NCBI GenBank assembly: GCA_014155875.1
Contig: JACEFZ010018303.1
Location: forward strand, 1,246,001 to 1,310,000
DNA: 64,000 nucleotides
Source: Cepaea nemoralis
Lineage: Eukaryota > Mollusca > Gastropoda > Stylommatophora > Helicidae
Reading direction: 5' to 3'
The position numbers and the translations under genes were made by a program. The notes under the pieces are model-generated. The model searched no databases, had not been told where the DNA came from, and saw only the letters and a program-made list of their open reading frames with translations. This document shows, piece after piece, positions 10,193 to 20,889 of the stretch (positions are counted from its first letter, which is position 1; each line of letters starts with the position of its first letter).

Positions 10193-11830
10193 TAGATCAA
10201 CCTGCACACAATGTGGGATGTGGTCACTAGAACGGCTGGCTTTACTTTATATAATATACACACAATGTGGGATGTGGTCACTAGAACGTCTGGCTTTACT
10301 TCATATAATATACACACAATGTGGGATGTGGTCACTAGAACGGCTGGCTTTACTTTATATAATATACACACAATGTGGGATGTGGTCACTAGAACGGCTG
10401 GCTTTACTTTATATAATATACACACAATGTGGGATGTGGTCACTAGAACGGCTGGCTTTACTTTATATAATATACACACAATGTGGGATGTGGTCACTAG
10501 AACGGCTGGCTTTACTTTATATAATATACACACAATGTGTGGTGTCGTCACTAGAACGGCTGGCTTTACTTTATATAATATACACACAATGTGGGATGTG
10601 GTCACTAGAACGGCTGGCTTTACTTTATATAATATACACACAATGTGGGATGTGGTCACTAGAACGCCGGCTGGCTTTACTTTATATAATATACACACAA
10701 TGTGGGATGTGGTCACTAGAACGTCGGCTGGGATTACTTTATATAATATACACACAATGTGGGAAGTGGTCACTAGAACATCTGGCTTTACTTTATATAA
10801 TATACACACAATGTGGGATGTGGTCACTAGAACGGCTGGCTTTACTTTATATAATATACACACAATGTGGGATGTGGTCACTAGAACGGCTGGCTTTACT
10901 TTATACAATATACACACAATGTGGTATGTGATCACTAGAACGCCGTCTGGCTCTACTTTATATAATATACACACAATGTGGGATGTGGTTACTAGAACGC
11001 TTGCTGGTTTTACTTTATATAATATATACACAATGTGGGATTTGGTCACTAGAACGCCGACTGATTTTACTTTATATAATATACACACAATTTGGGATGT
11101 GGTCACTAGAACGCCGTCTGGCTCTACTTTATATAATATACACACAATGTGGGATGTGGTCACTAGAACGCCGTCTGGCTCTACTTTATATAATATACAC
11201 ACAATGTGGGATGTGGTCACTAGAACGCTTGCTGGTTTTACTTTATATAATATATACACAATGTGGGATTTGGTCACTAGAACGCCGGCTGGTTTTACTT
11301 TATATAATATACACACAATGTGGGATGTGATCACTAGAACGCCGTCTGGCTCTACTTTATATAATATACACACAATGTGGGATGTGGTCACTAGAACGGC
11401 TGGCTTTACTTTATACAATATACACACAATGTGGTATGTGATCACTAGAACGCCGTCTGGCTCTACTTTATATAATATACACACAATGTGGAATGTGGTC
11501 ACTAGAACGCTTGCTGGTTTTACTTTATATAATATATACACAATGTGGGATTTGGTCACTAGAACGCCGGCTGGTTTTACTTTATATAATATATACACAA
11601 TGTGGGATTTGGTCACTAGAACGCCGGCTGGTTTTACTTTATATAATATACACACAATTTGGGATGTGATCACTAGAACGGCGGCTGGCTTTACTTTATA
11701 TAATATATACACAATGTGGGATGTGGTCACTAGAACGGCTGGCTTTACTTTATATAATATACACACAATGAGGGATGTAGTCACTAGAACGCCAGATAGC
11801 TTTACTTTCCATAATATTCCCCTGTTCCCA
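10193..11830. repeat. 54/57-bp minisatellite array (about 30 units)
   Basis: The unit reads ACACAATGTGGGATGTGG / TCACTAGAACGGCTGGC / TTTACTTTATATAATAT. 54-bp units dominate the first half and 57-bp variants (extra CCG or CTT near GAACG) the second. In the second half, sub-types recur in a repeated order, such as a PSGS-type, then an LAGF-type, then an L-V-T-R variant, which indicates higher-order units. Because 54 and 57 are multiples of three and the unit lacks stops in several frames, both strands show open frames of about 546 codons. These are not genes. Confidence 0.95.
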
Positions 11831-11884
11831 TTCATGGATAGGCCGACCTGACAGCCAAAGCCATTTTCACAATCTCCTTCTACA

Positions 11885-12050
11885 AGGAAGTAAGAACACG
11901 TGACCTACGGCCGACAGGCCAGGATGCTAGCTACTGCGCTACCGCGGATTCTTTTGTGTGGCTTTTCCTGTGTTTGTTTCTCATAGTGTTTCTGTGTTTG
12001 TTTCTCATAGCGTTTCTGTGTTTGTTTCTCATTGTGTTTCTGTGCGGATA
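11885..12050 (-). other. tRNA-like fragment and short tandem repeat
   Basis: On the minus strand about 11950-11890 contains an A-box-like GGTAGCGCAGTAGCTAGC, then GGCCTGTCGGCCGTAGGTCACG. It could be the head of a SINE or a degraded tRNA; no good B box or full cloverleaf is seen. 11963-12045 is a roughly 25-bp tandem repeat (TGTGTTTGTTTCTCATAG type, about three to four copies). Confidence 0.3.
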
Positions 12051-12369
12051 CTGAACCTATACATCGTGAAATGTCTAGTTGTGTGGTTCTACCTGCAAGT
12101 GTAAATATGCCATGTTCTACACCGGGGATGTCCATCAGTGAAAACAACCTGCCTAAATCACTCTGAAATTAACTGATATATTATTATGCTCAGCTCACGA
12201 CATCGGAAAGCTATTCCCTCTCCATCTTCTGCCTGTTGTCTCCAAACAGAGCAATTGCCCTTAAACAACTGAAGGCAAGTCCTGTGTATACTTGATTATG
12301 ATTGCTCGGATTCTACAGCTAAAGCTGTCAACCATCCCTAGCCGACTCTGAATGCATACATAGTAGGTA

Positions 12370-12775
12370 ACAGTGTAACTATTATTTGCTACATGTATGG
12401 GCCCTGTAACATACAGAGATTACAGTTTAACTATTATTTGCTTCATGTATGGGCCCTGTAACATACAGAGATTACAGTTTAACTATTCTTTGTTTCATGT
12501 ATGGGCCCTGTAACATACAGAGATTACAGTTTAACTATTATTTGCTTCATGTATGGGCCCTGTAACATACAGAGATTACAGTTTAACTATTATTTGTTTC
12601 ATGTATGGGCCCTGTAACACACAGAGATTACAGTTTAACTATTATTTGCTTCATGTTTGGGCCCTATAACACACAGAGATTACAGTTTAACTATTCTTTG
12701 CTTCATGTGTGGGCCCTGTAACACACAGAGATTACAGTTTAACTATTCTTTACTTCATGTTTGGGCCCGTAATAC
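12370..12775. repeat. 52-bp tandem array (about 8 units)
   Basis: Units contain AACTATTATTTGCTTCATG, TATGGGCCCTGTAACA and TACAGAGATTACAGTTT. They differ by a few substitutions, with the last unit truncated. No relation to the 54-bp minisatellite is visible. Confidence 0.95.
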
Positions 12776-12789
12776 AGTTGATTACATAT

Positions 12790-13007
12790 TTTAGCTGTTT
12801 GTTTATTTAAAGATATATAGAACATTTTGACAGCCACATAAAAGTCTGAAATCGTATCAATGACAGCAAGTACATTGTGTGATCATTTACAAGCTGAAAC
12901 AATGCTCGACCTGAGTTAAATGTACGTTTTCGAGCTGTTGATACAGAAAATAATATGGCCCTATTTTTTTTTTCTATTTACTTCCAATATATACATTTGC
13001 AACTACT
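12790..13007. repeat. Dispersed repeat family member
   Basis: Shares the words TCTGAAATC, ATCAATGACAGCAAG, GAAACAATG and CGACCTG, in the same order, with 5788-5945, 18535-18700, 28261-28350, 47287-47450, 61310-61500 and 63790-64000. The family type is unknown; it could be the end of a non-autonomous element. Confidence 0.5.
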
Positions 13008-13670
13008 AGTGATATTTATGTAAAACTTTTAAAGTGATGTGATCAGTTGAGCGCTGGTTATCTTTACATTCCATAATATTTCTTTATACCTTTTAAAGTC
13101 TATGAGACCTGATAGTTCGAACCGTTTTTAAAATTGTCCATCTCAATGGAATTGTCACTTTAAGTGACAACATGGCCTACAGAGTTATTGTATTAGCCAG
13201 ATTTCTTTGTGTGGCTTTGGCGTGTGTTTATTACTGGTATTATGTATCCGTTAAAATGACGACGGTATAAAGGTGGGTTTTTTTTTAAGAGGACGCTGTT
13301 GTTGTTTTTTTTTAGGGGAGATGCACTGTTTTTCGCATCCGATTTGGGAAGTTTTCACTAGAAACCACGGAAGGCAGGCAGTGGATTGAATGTTGAGCGC
13401 GGCCGACAGATAGTTGTTTGTTATATTCTCAAGTTTCGCGACGATAAGCAGAAGATCTCTTTAACGAGACAATGGCTACGGTCTCCAGCCAGTATGGTCA
13501 CTGCCAGGAAAGAAAGCAACGGTAAACTACCTTCTTTAAAGACTCCTAGTCTATCATGATTCGTCAAATTACAGAACGTCACAAGAAAAGGACAGGAACA
13601 CTGAAATTAGCAGCATGGAATGTTCGTCATTTACGCGAAGACGGAAAATTGGATAACCATCCATCCATCA
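13008..13670 (+). mobile_element. RTE LINE 5' end with start of endonuclease
   Basis: The 5' untranslated part of an RTE LINE ends in an open frame from 13556. Its residues LKLAAWNVRHLREDGKLDN (about 17-35) match the opening strand of an AP-type endonuclease. The fragment stops abruptly at 13670, where an oppositely oriented RTE 3' end begins. The same structure and junction recur at 57001-57671. The 13330-13560 part also matches 17790-17960 in inverted orientation, i.e. the 5' end of the neighbouring minus-strand RTE. Confidence 0.75.
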
Positions 13671-14434
13671 TGTGCCATGCCTATAATAGTGGGCGGTCAT
13701 GTTCTGTCATCTCACTCGATCACCAGAGTCGTGGATCAGCTTCGTGTTCTTGTCTCGACCATGCCACGTGTCTAAGCCATCCAGGTATATACTTCTCGGT
13801 CTTCCCCTTGGTCTCTTCCCTTCAATCTTGCCAGTTGTCACCAAGTTCTCCAATTCATTTCTTCTCATTACATGCCCACAAAATGTTGATTGTCTACGTC
13901 TAATGACTCTAACAGTTTACAATCTTCATTTGTTTCTTGAAGGACTTGTTCAATGGTTTTTCTGTCTGTCCATGGTATTCTTTGTATTTTCTTCAGAAAC
14001 CACATTTCCACAGCCATCAACTGTTTTCAACTTGACTGCTCATTGTCCACGCTTCACAACCACATAAAAGTATAGGTTCTATGTAGCACATCAACACTCT
14101 TTTTTTTGCGTTTCAGTTGATATCTCTTTATTGGTCAATATGTTGTTAATCTTGCAAATGGATACCTTCGCAATGGCAATTCTTGTTCTGATCTCTTCAA
14201 GCATCTACCATCAGATGTTATGACTGTGCCGAGGTGACTGTATCGATTCACTTGCTTAAGAATATGCCCATTTACTCGTATATCACATTTTGGTATTTCC
14301 TTCCTCCCAGTGACGACCATAATCTGTGTCTTCTTAATATTCAGTTCTAACCCTAGTTGTTCACTGTGCGCAACAACCGCATCTACTAAATTATGCAGGT
14401 CCTTTTCATTGTCTGCAATCAAGACTGTATCATC

Positions 14435-15788
14435 ACTGACGTTGTGGAGACGGTGGAAAGAACGCAGGCAATGAATTACCTGGGGATACGGTTTGATCGA
14501 AGCCTTGCTTATAATGTGCACATAGACCAGGTGATAATTAAGGCCAAGCGGGGTTTGGCAGCGATGCGGGTGATGGCGGCAGCAAACTGTGAGCAGCGCC
14601 ATCTATGTCTTCTGTACGAGGGGCTGGTCATGTCTGTTTTGGAGTATGCAATGGCAATCCTGACTCTCAGCCATAAGCAGATAGAAAGGATGGACATACA
14701 GAATGAAGCTATGCTCATTATTCTTGGATGTACAAGAGATACAGCATGCAGGGCGATGCGCTACCTTCTTGATTTTCCAACCATTGAAGAGAGAATAAAA
14801 GGTTGCAGGGCACGCGCCTACCTCAGAATTAACTCAAACACACAACATCCACTGCATAGTGAAATTAGGAAGGTGAAGGGCAGCAGGTTAAAAAGAGGAC
14901 GGGGCGTGGATGGGTCAAGCCGAAGACATTCTTCAACAGGTGTGTTCACTTGAGGACTTAGAACCTGGTGAGGAGTGGGTGCAAGTGCCAACAGACTTCT
15001 GCACATCCTTTTCAGTTTGCATCCAACTAGATAGAAAATGCAGACAAGAAAATCCGGCTGCTGTTGAGGCTGAAGTACAAGCTTTGATTTTCGAGAATTC
15101 GCTAGACAGTGACGCGGTCATCTACACAGATGGGTCGGTCGTCCGACATGTGAGAAGCTCATGGGGCACCTCTTGCCGGAGGGAGAATTGTGAAGGAGGA
15201 CTCTGGTGCTTTCACTGAAACCACAAGTAGCCTGACCATGGAAGTCATGGCACTAAGTAAAGCAATAACACGGCTCGAGACACAGACATTCACTAGGGCT
15301 TGTTTCCTTAGCGACTCAATGAACATGATCAAGAGGATAGAGGAGGGGTCGATCCGAAGAGAATGGTTGCTGCCTCTAGAGCGGTCTCGGCTGGCAAAGA
15401 TTAGTTTCATCTTCGTGCCAGGGCATGCGGGAGTACAAGGAAATGAGCGGGCTGACAAGCTCGCAGGTGAGGCTACTGTGGAGGGCGGACGCGCCATGGA
15501 CCAGGCCGACATTCTGAATGCTCTACGAGAAGTAAGACTTTTGCGAGAACCAAGTGATGACTGTGAATCTACAACAATGGCCAGACTGCGAGAGCAGCAA
15601 ATTAAAAGAGGGGTGGCCAAACAAGAACACTACGCAGGAAGCCAAAGAAGATTGATAAACCAACACAGAACTGGCGTCGTTAGCCGCTACACGTTGCGGG
15701 ATTTGCTGAGGAGGGGATCTGAGCACTTATGGACTGAATGGTTCGATGTGCATTGAGGATGATCTGTCGACTAACTAACTAACTAACT
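14435..15788 (+). mobile_element. RNase H-bearing LINE, 5'-truncated
   Basis: The 3' part of an I-group-like LINE: the end of RT, then RNase H, and a short 3' UTR ending in a CTAA repeat tail (15771-15790). The 14-bp target duplication AAGACTGTATCATC is at 14421-14434 and 15789-15802. The insertion falls in the YADD-TVL codons of the host RTE RT. The same LINE family supplies the fragment at 32125-33110 and tail pieces at about 56940-57000 and 60866-60925. Confidence 0.85.
14440..15756 (+). pseudogene. LINE RT thumb and RNase H, frameshifted
   Basis: Frame 14393-14953 (LINE part from 14440) holds the RT C-terminus: MNYLGIRFDRSL, LLYEGLVMSVLEYAMAIL. A frameshift near 14910 leads to a segment ending in AVIYTDGSVV with the first RNase H Asp. 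A second shift near 15190 leads to TMEVMALSKAI (Glu), CFLSDSMNMIKR (Asp) and VPGHAGVQGNERADKLA (Asp). The four acidic residues of an RNase H fold are all present, though in different frames. The C-terminus reads RRGSEHLWT and then diverges from the HLWTCPEC ending of the copy at 32.2 kb, so the terminal Cys motif is lost. Confidence 0.8.
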
Positions 15789-16985
15789 AAGACTGTATCA
15801 TCTGCATATCTAATGTTATTATTGTATCGTCCCCCAATGTTGTTTCCTTCCATATCTTCTATATTTTGAAACTATTTTCACTGTACAGGGAAAACAAATC
15901 TGGAGACATTACACATCCCTGTCTCACACCTCTTGTAATAGGTTGATATTGACCTACATCGTTATCAATTCTGATGGCAGCTTGTTGTTTCCAATATATG
16001 CTTTTTACAAGTCTAATGTCTTTTCCATCAATTTGTAGATCTTCAAGCATCCTTATCGTGTCGACATGTCTCACTTTATCGAAAGCCTGTGTGTAGTCAA
16101 TAAAGCAAAGATATAGATCTTTGTTTACTTTAATATAACTTTCAATTGCTGTTCTCAGTATATACACAGCATTTACTGTGCCCTTGCTTTCTACAAACCC
16201 GCATTGTTCTTCTCCTATTTCAGGTTGTATTTTCTTCCTAACTCTTTGCATAATAATTCTCAGCAGAATCTTCGTGATGTGGCTCATTATACTAATTGTT
16301 CGATGTTGATCGCATTTCAAGGCTCCTGATTTCTTCGGGAATGCAATAAATATAGAATTACATAATTCAGGAGGTATATCTCCAGTATCGTATACTGCGT
16401 TCAGCAGTCTGGTGACTTGGTCTATTCCATATTCTTCTAAGGCATTGATAATTTCTATTGTGATTGTATCTGTACCCGGGGCCTTGCCAATTTTCATGTG
16501 GTTAAGAGCATTCTGAACTTCCATCTTCAAAATTGATGGTCTTTCATTATTATTCCGATAATCATATTGTTCTTCTCTTGTATCATCATAAAGGTCTTTC
16601 ACATAATCTGACCACGCATGTAAAATCTGATCTTTTTCTATTATGATTTTGCCATCTTTGGTTTTTAGGCGATCCCGTTGATGTGTATGTGTGTTCTTTT
16701 GTTAGTGATGTCATTAATTCTTTTGTGCATTAATTTGGTATTCCTGGTGTTGTGTTGGTTTTCAATTTGCTTGCAATTCTCCTCATGCCATGTTTCTTTT
16801 GCCTCTTTGCATAGCTTCCTAATTTTCCTGTGAATCTCTTCATATTTTGCCTTGTAACTTTTGTTATTTCTTTATACGTCCATGAGTTTTAAGATGCCTT
16901 CCGTCATCCATTTCTTGCGTTCTATTATTTTTATTTTTGGGATTGTTGTTTCTGCAGCTTGGTTGACTGATTTCTTTAATATTTC

Positions 16986-17786
16986 CTATTGGTCACTGAC
17001 GTCTTGAAATAGTATTTCCATATCGGACAATGCATGGAATCTGTGCTTTACCTCTACGTTGAATTTATCTTTTATTTTCTCACTCGTCAGTGCCTGTAGA
17101 TCAAATTGTGTGCTTCTCATTGAGAATTTGTCTTTCTTTAATTTTATATGTAAACTGCTTAAGATTCTTCTATGGTCGCTGTAACAGTCTGCGCTTGGTA
17201 TAGTTTTTGCGACTTTGGCGTTCAAGTTACCCAATATGATATTTACTTCAGAATGTTTGCATTTCTTGAAGGCTTTCTTTAAATCATTGTAAACATTCAT
17301 CAATGCTGTCATCACTACTGTCTGCTGTTGGTGCATAAACTTATGACGTTGACATCAAAAGGTCTTCCACTCAACTTCACCACTAACATTCTGTCTGATA
17401 ACAGTCCAATATCCTTTGATCGATTTTGTTCTCTCTGTATCCATTATATCTGCTACTCCTTGCTGTTGTTTCTCTCCACCAGAATAGATTATTCTATATT
17501 CCTCAGATATTATAATGTCAATTCCTGTCCATCTGGTCTCACATATACCTAACATGTTAATATTGAATCTTCTCATTTCATTCTTAATGTTATCAAATTT
17601 TCCATCCCCACTCATAGTTCTTACATTCCAATTTCCTACTTTCAATGTTGATATTCTTTTGCATTTAGTAGCCTCCTTACGGTCTGGAGTCACCTGGTGC
17701 ACATGACTACCCCTACCGGGCGAGGCTGATCCTATGGAGCACCCATTTACGCCGTTTCTCTGATTATCGATAAGACTGCAGTACAT
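16986..17786 (-). pseudogene. RTE AP-type endonuclease domain, frameshifted
   Basis: The frame 17786-17355 contains LKVGNWNVRTMSGDGKFDN, the first strand with the Asn of the catalytic core, and MLGICETRWTG with the metal-binding Glu. 17336-16986 continues in another frame with IILGNLNAKV, where active elements have GDFNAKV; the Asp is replaced by Asn. SDHRRILSSLHIKL carries the final Asp-His pair. These endonucleases nick genomic DNA to prime reverse transcription. The frameshift near 17345 and the D-to-N change argue against activity. Confidence 0.75.
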
Positions 17787-17960
17787 GATATTCTTGGCTT
17801 CTGTAAAGAAGGTAGTTTGCCATTGCTTTCCTTCCTAGCAGTGACCATACTGGTCGATGACCTTAGCCATTGTCTCCCAGAAACGAGATCCTCTGCCTAC
17901 CGTCGTGAAGCGGGAGACCATAACCTACAACTATCTGTTGGCTGCACTTCAACTTCATCC

Positions 17961-18405
17961 ACCACCTGCACCCATGGCTTCACGTAATCCTGATCGGGTG
18001 TTTGATAACATCAAACAAGAAATGCAATTATCTTGAATCTGCAAACATCAAAATGTGTCAGTTGAACAATGTATATGAAAGCCTCCAATATTTAATGTCA
18101 GTCTGCCTCATTTAATCTGATCTTAGGATGGTACAACATTCCTTCCCATCTGCATATCCGTGTTGTGGAACTGGATTTTTCTACTTATGAATGGATCCAA
18201 AATTAGCATTGGTCTCGTCATTTCTCATGTTTCTCATTACATATCTTGCAGTGAATGGAAACACTCATGAGGAGATAATGCAGCCATGTCTTAATTCTCG
18301 CCAATGAACGTAAACTGATTTGTTCCTTCATTGGCTATTCTGACATTACATTATCTGTTAAATAGGTATTGAGAGAGAATGCAGCCCTGTTATTTTTAAT
18401 TTCTC
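17961..18405. other. Stretch without a recognisable gene
   Basis: No coding region, tandem array or second copy was recognised here. A short CT run begins just before the microsatellite at 18406. Confidence 0.4.
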
Positions 18406-18444
18406 TCTCTCTCTCTCTCTCTCTCATACACACACACAAACACA

Positions 18445-18533
<89 letters not shown>
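18406..18533. repeat. Compound microsatellite (CT)n-(CA)n-(TA)n
   Basis: Three dinucleotide blocks in series. The TA end abuts the dispersed repeat at 18535, the same edge as at 5780 and 47284. Confidence 0.95.
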
Positions 18534-18534
<1 letters not shown>

Positions 18535-18535
<1 letters not shown>

Positions 18536-18700
18536 CAGTTTAACAAAATAATCTGAAATCATGACATTCATAAAAGACAAAAGGTGGTCTTATGTTAAAC
18601 TTTTAACAATGTGCGACAACAATTACACTTACCCACACCTATAGATAGTAATACATGAAGTAATAAATAATTGTGTTTTGTTTATTAAAGAATTACTTAT
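18535..18700 (+). repeat. Dispersed repeat after TA run
   Basis: Closely matches 5788-5945 and 47287-47450 (GTTTAACAAAATAATCTGAAA ... GGTGGTCTTATGTTAAAC ... AATTACACTTACCC). In all three places it directly follows a TA or CT/TA microsatellite, as if the microsatellite were the end of a transposed unit. Confidence 0.75.
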
Positions 18701-18720
18701 ATGATAGCTAATTTCACAGA

Positions 18721-19285
18721 CATATATTTGTGATAGATAATTTCAATTATGATAGCTGATTCACGGCCAAGCTCCAACACACGAAAATGAGAGAGGGAGG
18801 AATGAATGTTCTTCCTCTTGTCTTCATACGTGTCAAAGACTTAGGAGATAGCTCTAAGCTATAAGCTCTAAGAAGAGCTGAAATAGAGCATAAGAATAGA
18901 GCAAGTGACGTAATAGGATAGGAGACCAGACAGGAGAGACACTATCGCTATAAATAGCGATAACGGGACACCCTTGTGTCAACAAGAAGGGCAACCAGTG
19001 CAGATGAGCGGAGTTGCCCAATAGACTGGGAAGCCTGACTTCAGTTCGATCAGAGTGCTAGATGTAATAATGGTCAATGTGCAACTTGATTCGAGTATAT
19101 CACAGCTGTGTAATACGCTGAACCTGTCATCAAGGCTAATCAGTCATGCAACACATTCCTTCTCCACATCACAAACGTATGAAGACAAGAGGAAGAACAT
19201 TCATTCCTCCCTCTCTCATTTTCGTGTGTTGGAGCTTGGCCGTGAATCAGCTATCATAATTGAAATTATCTATCACAAATATATG
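18721..19285. repeat. 111-bp inverted repeat around a solo LTR
   Basis: Arm 18721-18831 is, by eye, an essentially perfect reverse complement of arm 19175-19285. The arms begin and end with CATATATTTGTGATAG / CTATCACAAATATATG and meet the centre with CTTCATACGT / ACGTATGAAG. The 343-bp spacer is an LTR-like sequence (18831-19173). The right arm stops 18 bp before the LTR of the Gmr1-like element at 19304. This can fold into a long hairpin. Confidence 0.85.
18831..19173 (+). mobile_element. Solo LTR related to the Gmr1-like element LTR
   Basis: Starts TGTCAAAGA and ends CACATCACA. It aligns with the minus-strand reading of the LTR at 19304-19885: shared words include TGTCAAAGA, CAGGAGAGACAC, GGACAC.C.CGTGTCAAC, ATGAGCG and CCCAA...GGGAA. 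It is diverged and shorter, so it belongs to a related subfamily rather than the same insertion. It shows no clear 5-bp target duplication; instead its flanks are palindromic. Confidence 0.65.
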
Positions 19286-19303
19286 TAATATATGCAACTC
19301 ACT

Positions 19304-19885
19304 TGCGACAGGCGTACAAGGATTCCCTTCTTTTACACTACACGAAGTGACAACTCGTGTGGTTTACAAAAGGATACATTTTTATTTAGAGCTATTTACA
19401 CACAAGCTCTGCGAGCGGAATACTTCATGGATAATCAACAACATGGTATGTTTCACAGATGCATTGAAGAGGTGAAAATAATGATACTATTAACTAATTG
19501 GAATCTAAAGCCTAGCTAACACTATTGCTGATAACTATATAAGGTTCCTAGCGAACACGTCCGTTCTCTATCTGTCCTTGTCCCAGTCTGAGGCACCTTC
19601 TGATTGCGCGTTGAACCACGGACATTCAGTCCTCCGTGCGCTGGCGAGTTTGCGTGCAAGCACGCTTGGTCAGTTAACGAAAGTAACTGGTATTCTCCAG
19701 TTACTCGTCGAGAGGCGAGTTCCCTATATTCTTGGGAAACCCTCGCTCATAAGCACTCAATTACCTCTTAGTTGACACGAGTGTGTCCTGTTGTCAAGTT
19801 AAATATAGTGCCTGTGTCTCTCCTGCCTGGTGTTCTCTGTATAGCTCCGTCTTAACTCTCTAAGCCCCCGTGTAGATCTTTGACA
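19304..19885 (-). repeat. 3' LTR of the Gmr1-like element
   Basis: 582 bp. In element orientation it begins TGTCAAAGATC at 19885 and ends GTCGCA at 19304. It matches 26879-27475 closely from about 50 bp inward. It lacks 5-bp and 9-bp segments that the other LTR has near 27180 and 27240. The similarity may extend outward to GCAAC at 19294. Confidence 0.85.
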
Positions 19886-19900
19886 CACTCCTCTCCTCTG
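19886..19900 (-). promoter_or_regulatory. Polypurine tract
   Basis: On the minus strand CAGAGGAGAGGAGTG immediately precedes the 3' LTR start TGTCAAAG. It is purine-rich and in the position where plus-strand DNA synthesis is primed. Confidence 0.6.
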
Positions 19901-20792
19901 TGTGTAGTGTTACAACCGTTTAACTCCTGTATGTAACACGTATTGGTCACTGAAAAATTGGCTGTCCAATTTTGTCAAAGATCTCATAAGTTTACGTATC
20001 TCTTCTGGGGATAGAACAAATTCTCTTCTCTGCCTTTTCACACTGTTATATTGATTCACTCGGCTAATTGAGTAGTGCATCACATCATTATAGTTGGATA
20101 TACCTCTATTATATTCTTGGGAATTGTATTGATCCGGAACCGTTGTCTTATGACTTATGTCCTGGCTTCCGTCGTTTGACCCTATGTCCTTTGACTTCTG
20201 CCCGTTGACTTATGTCTCGACCTGTCCTCAAATTGCCCAAAATGACAACCCGCTACAAGTTGTCTCTGTTACGAGAACAACACATGAGCATAAATGTTCA
20301 TGTTCCCCTATAATATCAGTACCAACTCGTATGCTCTATGTTCTACTCTTCACCTTTAAACTTCCGTTTGTGAAGAAATATTTTCAATGTTACATTCAGG
20401 TTTTTTAAAGAAGTTATTGTGTCCCCTGTTTTGAGTTACCGTTCTTTGAAATAAATGGTGACTGCAACTTTTATGTGTTTGTTTTCCTGTTTGTTTGCGT
20501 GTTATTCATTAAACTACAATGTAATTAACTTGCTAACATGTGTATGCGTTTCTATTCTACATGTATGTATTACTTCGAGCGCCGTAAATCGGATTATTGT
20601 GGCTACAAATGTCGGTTACCTTTATTTATGACCACAATTTCGTTTTAAGATGCTCAAAGTACTTTCTCTATTTACTACTACTATTTCTAAAGTATAGCAG
20701 TTACACACTTAAAACTGAACAACACATTGGTTACACAGATTGACACAGACAAGTCATAATAAGACGATTTGCGCGGAGAAAAAAAATTCCGC

Positions 20793-20889
<97 letters not shown>

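Larger units (their letters stand above)
5781..10200 (+). repeat. Duplicated segment, copy A
   Basis: Colinear by eye with 47285-50892 over nearly its whole length: the same 160-bp start after a TA run, the same unique-looking middle (6220-7850 against 47450-49670) and the same RTE fragment. Both end where the 54-bp minisatellite begins. Copy A carries two insertions missing from B: a SINE at 5946-6204 and a Penelope-like fragment at 8362-9529. It could be a segmental duplication or two copies of one large composite repeat. Confidence 0.8.
13690..16602 (-). pseudogene. RTE reverse transcriptase, split by an insertion
   Basis: 16602-15859 encodes RT blocks including GKAPGTDTITIEIINAL, FIAFPKKSGALKCDQHRTIS, LCFIDYTQAFDKVRH (first catalytic Asp) and GVRQGCVMSPDLFSLY. 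A frameshift near 15860 follows. The YADD tract (IRYADD) continues at 15830-15803 and is cut by the LINE insertion at 15788-14435. It resumes at 14434 as DDTVLIADNEKDL, then KKTQIMVVTG, and runs with breaks to 13690. It would copy element RNA at the nicked target. Old and inactive. Confidence 0.8.
13671..17960 (-). mobile_element. RTE-type LINE, nearly full length, inactive
   Basis: Reading down from 17960: 5' leader, endonuclease (17786-16986), a linker, RT (16602-15803 and 14434-14135), the C-terminal region and a 3' tail of ATGG repeats (CCATCCATCCATCATG on the plus strand, 13657-13672). The coding frame is broken in several places. An RNase H-bearing LINE interrupts it at 14435-15788. Two abutting parts share the 5' sequence in inverted orientation (13330-13560 and 17790-17960). 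Confidence 0.8.

Noticed and set aside
10193..11830. CRISPR-like regular array
   Set aside because: The whole unit repeats with no unique spacers, and the DNA is clearly animal nuclear sequence with LINEs and SINEs.
10192..11851. Two opposite reading frames of about 546 codons that look like repeat proteins
   Set aside because: They come from a tandem DNA repeat whose unit is a multiple of three and lacks stops; several frames are open at once and no gene signals are seen.
11885..11955. Functional tRNA gene on the minus strand
   Set aside because: Has an A-box-like word but no acceptable B box or cloverleaf; at most a SINE or tRNA remnant.
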